Source: Porticoccus sp964276025 (lineage in GTDB: Bacteria; Pseudomonadota; Gammaproteobacteria; Pseudomonadales; Porticoccaceae). From it: a stretch of 64,000 nt of DNA. The translations under genes and the position numbers were made by a program. The stretch is from positions 806,001 to 870,000 of the forward strand of contig CAXYDD010000002.1 of NCBI GenBank assembly GCA_964276025.1, read 5' to 3'. Below, piece after piece: positions 61,177 through 64,000 of this stretch (position 1 is the first letter of the stretch; each line of letters opens with the position of its first letter). The notes under the pieces are model-generated. The model was not told the origin of the DNA. It was given only the letters and a program-made list of their open reading frames with translations, and did no database searches.

Positions 61177-63042
61177 ATGTCAATCACTACTCCAACGTTT
61201 GATTCGAAGTCTTTTCTTAAGGGCCTGACCCAAAGACCGGGTATTTATCAGATGCTTGGTGAAAATGAATCGATCCTGTATATCGGAAAGGCAAAAAATT
61301 TACGTAAGCGTGTCGCTAGCTATTTCTCTAAATCGAAATTACCGCCAAAAACCCAAGCACTAGTTAATCGCATCATTTCTATTGATGTGACAGTGACTGA
61401 AACTGAAATTGAAGCGCTATTACTCGAACAAAACCTCATCAAGCAAAATTTGCCTCCGTACAATATTTTGTTAAGGGATGATAAGTCCTATCCCCACATA
61501 TTTTTATCAGATAAAGATCAGTATCCACAGCTGTCTTTTCATCGTGGACCCAAAAGAAAAAAAGGTAGTTATTTCGGACCGTTCCCAAATATTCATGCAG
61601 TTCGTGAGAGTATGACCTTCTTACAAAAAACATTTAAAGTTAGGCAATGTGAAGATACTTTTTTCAAAAATCGATCTCGACCTTGCTTGCAGTATCAGAT
61701 AAATAGGTGTACTGCACCATGCGTGGATCTTATATCTCCAGCAGATTATCAAAAAGACGTTGAGTACACCAAAATGTTCCTTGACGGAAAAAGTGACAAT
61801 CTCATTAAAAAATTTGAAGAAGAAATGGATTTATCCTCGAAAAATCTTAATTTCGAGAACGCAGCTCTTTTAAGAGATCAAATCACTGCATTAAGAAAAA
61901 TTCAAGCTGAGCAAATCGTAGAATCAGGTAATGGAAACATTGACGTAATAGCTACGGCACATGGCCCTTCACAGGGTTGTGTTCATATACTATATATACG
62001 TCAAGGAAGAATGATGGGCAGCCGAACATTTTATCCTCGTGTCCCACTAGCATCCTCGCCACAAGAAATTTTAGAGGATTTCATTCCACAATATTATTTA
62101 CGTGATGGTAGTAAAAGTGATTTCCCGAAAGAGATCATTGTGAGCATGTCCCTCGATAGCCATAAACTACTTTCTGCTGCAATAACAGCTTTAGCTGGAT
62201 ACAAAGTTGATATTAAGTCTGGGGTAAGATCTATCAGAGCTAAATGGGTCAAATTAGCTGAAAAAACTGCCATCCAAAATTTAAAAAGCCTAATTGCATC
62301 TAAACAAAATTTACTTCAAAAATTTGAATCGCTGAAGAGCGCTTTAAACTTACAGGAGCTACCTACTCGACTTGAGTGCTTTGATATAAGCCATAGTAGC
62401 GGTGAGGCTACGGTGGGATCTTGCGTTGTTTTTGATACAAACGGACCTCTTAAATCAGATTATCGTCGCTTTAATATTAAAGATATAACAGCGGGGGATG
62501 ATTACGCTGCTATGGAACAAGCTTTAAGTAGACGTTACAAGAGATTACAAGAGGGCGAAGATAAATTACCTGATATCCTATTAATAGATGGGGGTTTAGG
62601 GCAAATGAAAAAAGCGGTTGATGTACTTAATGAGCTGGGTGTTATTGGTGTACAAATCGTGGGTGTAGCAAAAGGAAAAACTAGAAAAGCTGGATTTGAA
62701 ACTTTATTGCTTGCCCCACAGTCCACCGAGGAATCTAGCGATTATGATTTTAAAGAATTGATTTTAGGCACCGATTCAGCAGCACTCCTTTTGATTCAAC
62801 AGATTAGGGACGAAGCGCACCGTTTTGCTATCACAGGGCATAGGCAACAAAGAGATAAAAAACGCAGAACATCAACATTAGAGGGTGTTGAAGGGGTTGG
62901 ACCCAAACGCAGGCGTGAATTGCTTCGTTTTTTTGGAGACATAAATGAGGTGAAACGGGCAGGCGTTACAGAGCTTTCCCGTGTGCCTAATATTAGCAAT
63001 AAGGTGGCGGAAGCTATTTACAGTGCCCTTCATAATGAGTAA
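61177..63042 (+). CDS. uvrC: Excinuclease ABC subunit C
   Basis: UvrC makes both incisions in nucleotide excision repair. The N-terminal GIY-YIG nuclease begins RPGIYQMLGENESILYIGKAKNLRKRV. The cysteine-rich stretch RSRPCLQYQINRCTAPCV near residue 166 and the UVR domain (about residues 205-240) follow. The RNase H-like 3' nuclease starts at ECFDISHSSGEATVGSCVVF near residue 398, and two helix-hairpin-helix motifs end the protein (LEGVEGVGPKRRRELLRFFG). Length 621 against 610 in E. coli. uvrC-pgsA-tRNA is a conserved cluster. Confidence 0.98.
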   Translation: MSITTPTFDSKSFLKGLTQRPGIYQMLGENESILYIGKAKNLRKRVASYFSKSKLPPKTQALVNRIISIDVTVTETEIEALLLEQNLIKQNLPPYNILLRDDKSYPHIFLSDKDQYPQLSFHRGPKRKKGSYFGPFPNIHAVRESMTFLQKTFKVRQCEDTFFKNRSRPCLQYQINRCTAPCVDLISPADYQKDVEYTKMFLDGKSDNLIKKFEEEMDLSSKNLNFENAALLRDQITALRKIQAEQIVESGNGNIDVIATAHGPSQGCVHILYIRQGRMMGSRTFYPRVPLASSPQEILEDFIPQYYLRDGSKSDFPKEIIVSMSLDSHKLLSAAITALAGYKVDIKSGVRSIRAKWVKLAEKTAIQNLKSLIASKQNLLQKFESLKSALNLQELPTRLECFDISHSSGEATVGSCVVFDTNGPLKSDYRRFNIKDITAGDDYAAMEQALSRRYKRLQEGEDKLPDILLIDGGLGQMKKAVDVLNELGVIGVQIVGVAKGKTRKAGFETLLLAPQSTEESSDYDFKELILGTDSAALLLIQQIRDEAHRFAITGHRQQRDKKRRTSTLEGVEGVGPKRRRELLRFFGDINEVKRAGVTELSRVPNISNKVAEAIYSALHNE

Positions 63043-63082
63043 GTTATAGCTATCAAATTTATATATTCTTGGCAGAAAAAAT

Positions 63083-63652
63083 ATGTGGAATTTACCTAAC
63101 ATACTGACACTGATTCGCATCTTGATGATCCCAGTGTTTGTCGTTGTTTTTTATTTGCCTTGGGAAGGTAAGCATTTTGCTGCAGCAGCCATTTTTGCAA
63201 TTGCTGCTGCAACTGATTGGCTAGATGGCTATCTGGCAAGAAAACTTGATCAATTCACGCCATTTGGCGCTTTTTTAGATCCTGTTGCAGATAAGTTAAT
63301 TGTTTCTGCAGCTTTGCTTGTTCTACTGCAAGTGCATGCTACAGCAGTATTTGCTTTTCCTGCACTTGTAATTGTGAGTCGAGAAATCGTTGTCTCCGCT
63401 TTACGTGAATGGATGGCAGAGCTCGGACAGAGAACAAGTGTAGCCGTTAGTTATTTAGGTAAGGTTAAAACAGTTTTACAAATGATTGCTATCACCGTAC
63501 TTTTGGCTGTCGATCCAGAAAAATATCCTGAATGGGACATAGTAGGCATCCTATTATTATATGTTGCAGCTATTTTGACATTGTGGACTATGATTATTTA
63601 TTTGCGTGCAGCATGGCCTGAGCTATCCTCAAAGCCAGATTCTCGGGAATAA
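63083..63652 (+). CDS. pgsA: Phosphatidylglycerophosphate synthase
   Basis: PgsA makes phosphatidylglycerophosphate from CDP-diacylglycerol and glycerol 3-phosphate at the inner membrane. The CDP-alcohol phosphotransferase signature is complete: DWLDGYLARKLDQFTPFGAFLDPVADKL near residues 47-74. Several hydrophobic segments surround it. Length 189 residues (E. coli 182). It follows uvrC by 40 bases and precedes two tRNA genes. Confidence 0.97.
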   Translation: MWNLPNILTLIRILMIPVFVVVFYLPWEGKHFAAAAIFAIAAATDWLDGYLARKLDQFTPFGAFLDPVADKLIVSAALLVLLQVHATAVFAFPALVIVSREIVVSALREWMAELGQRTSVAVSYLGKVKTVLQMIAITVLLAVDPEKYPEWDIVGILLLYVAAILTLWTMIIYLRAAWPELSSKPDSRE

Positions 63653-63740
63653 ATAAAAAATTTCTTTTGTATAATTATCAGATTATCGATTCTTGCACTG
63701 TTATTTGGAAAGCCGCTCGGTTACAATTCTGCCTTCGTGA

Positions 63741-63814
63741 GGCGCGGTGGCAGAGTGGTCATGCAGCTGACTGCAACTCAGTTAACGCCGGTTCGATTCC
63801 GACCCGCGCCTCCA
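63741..63814 (+). tRNA. tRNA-Cys (anticodon GCA)
   Basis: The acceptor arms GGCGCGG and CCGCGCC pair perfectly and CCA is encoded. The anticodon stem CTGA/TCAG holds the loop CTGCAAC with anticodon GCA. The T arm GGTTCGATTCC is standard. The 74 bases match the usual tRNA-Cys length. Confidence 0.97.
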
Positions 63815-63901
63815 TTTAATAGGTATACAGTGATGGACCTCGAATCTACGCTTTAGAGCTCAATGGATTGATTGTAGTAGTTCAGCCCATCCTTTCAGTA
63901 T

Positions 63902-63988
63902 GCCCGGATGGCGAAATTGGTAGACGCAAGGGACTTAAAATCCCTCGGTGGAAACACCGTGCCGGTTCGATTCCGGCTCCGGGCACCA
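63902..63988 (+). tRNA. tRNA-Leu (anticodon TAA)
   Basis: Acceptor arms GCCCGGA and TCCGGGC pair perfectly and CCA is encoded. The anticodon stem AGGGA/TCCCT holds CTTAAAA with anticodon TAA. The long variable arm (CGGTGGAAACACCG) is the class II feature expected for leucine. It lies 87 bases after tRNA-Cys; relatives usually have a tRNA-Gly in this group too, which is absent here. Confidence 0.97.
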
Positions 63989-64000
63989 TCCTTAGTTTTA

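Noticed and set aside
63693..63727. TTGCAC and TACAAT as the tRNA-Cys promoter
   Set aside because: The spacing is 23 bases; the tRNAs may be read from the uvrC-pgsA transcript instead.
1..64000. CRISPR arrays, insertion sequences, prophage genes, toxin-antitoxin pairs or defence islands
   Set aside because: I saw no regularly spaced direct repeats, transposases, integrases or phage genes; nearly all of the window is accounted for by recognisable chromosomal genes.

Overview
This window is a contiguous piece of a low-GC gammaproteobacterial chromosome carrying mostly conserved housekeeping genes. The gene order follows blocks familiar from Pseudomonas and its relatives: dnaE-accA-tilS-pyrG-kdsA-eno-ftsB-ispD-ispF-pcm-nlpD, suhB-trmJ-iscR...iscX-ndk-rlmN-ispG-hisS-yfgM-bamB-der, cysI/DUF934...metH...nfuA, and msbA-lpxK-kdsB-ptp-murB...uvrC-pgsA-tRNA. 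Many genes those blocks usually contain are missing at precise junctions: truD, surE, rpoS, cysE, pilF, rodZ, tusBCD, ycaR and the exbBD-like pair. Together with AT-rich DNA, short spacers, ATGA overlaps and frequent TTG/GTG starts, this suggests a streamlined, probably marine, free-living gammaproteobacterium. That lineage call is an inference from gene order; no rRNA is present to test it.

Layout. 1-9.7 kb: partial dnaE, then accA, tilS, pyrG, kdsA and eno (replication, fatty acid synthesis, tRNA-Ile2 modification, CTP, KDO, glycolysis). 9.8-13.9 kb: ftsB, ispD, ispF, pcm, a DUF368 membrane transporter and nlpD. 13.9-21.3 kb: suhB (reverse), trmJ and the complete ISC iron-sulfur operon iscRSUA-hscBA-fdx-iscX behind a promoter with candidate IscR and Fur-like sites. 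21.5-29.1 kb: ndk, rlmN, ispG, hisS, yfgM, bamB, der. 29.1-38.5 kb, mainly reverse: argS, a CPA2 antiporter, DUF934 and sulfite reductase cysI, two small membrane proteins and metH. 38.7-46.8 kb: nfuA, a DAHP synthase and an AddAB-like helicase/nuclease pair. 46.9-55.6 kb: rmuC, DUF2489, DUF1330, a cupin with a membrane partner, monomeric icd, a cold-shock gene with a clear terminator, trmA, a pterin dehydratase, tusE and a BI-1 family protein. 55.8-63.7 kb: msbA, lpxK, kdsB, a low-molecular-weight phosphatase, murB, uvrC and pgsA, then tRNA-Cys and tRNA-Leu.

How the genes work together. Iron-sulfur assembly (ISC operon and nfuA) supplies clients in the same window: ispG, rlmN and cysI. Envelope biogenesis is heavily represented: kdsA, kdsB, lpxK, msbA, murB, bamB, nlpD, ftsB, and the DUF368 candidate lipid-carrier transporter. 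I see no insertion sequence, prophage, CRISPR array, toxin-antitoxin pair or obvious defence system, and no clearly new multigene system. The most interesting signals are small: a tusE reading frame that follows the BI-1 stop codon in frame with no ATG/GTG/TTG start in its conserved N-terminus and with tusBCD missing; a near-perfect hairpin burying the ribosome binding site and start codon of hscB; long palindromes in the metH/nfuA divergent region; a 41-codon membrane micropeptide; and an AddB-like nuclease that appears to have lost the C-terminal cysteines of its iron-sulfur staple.
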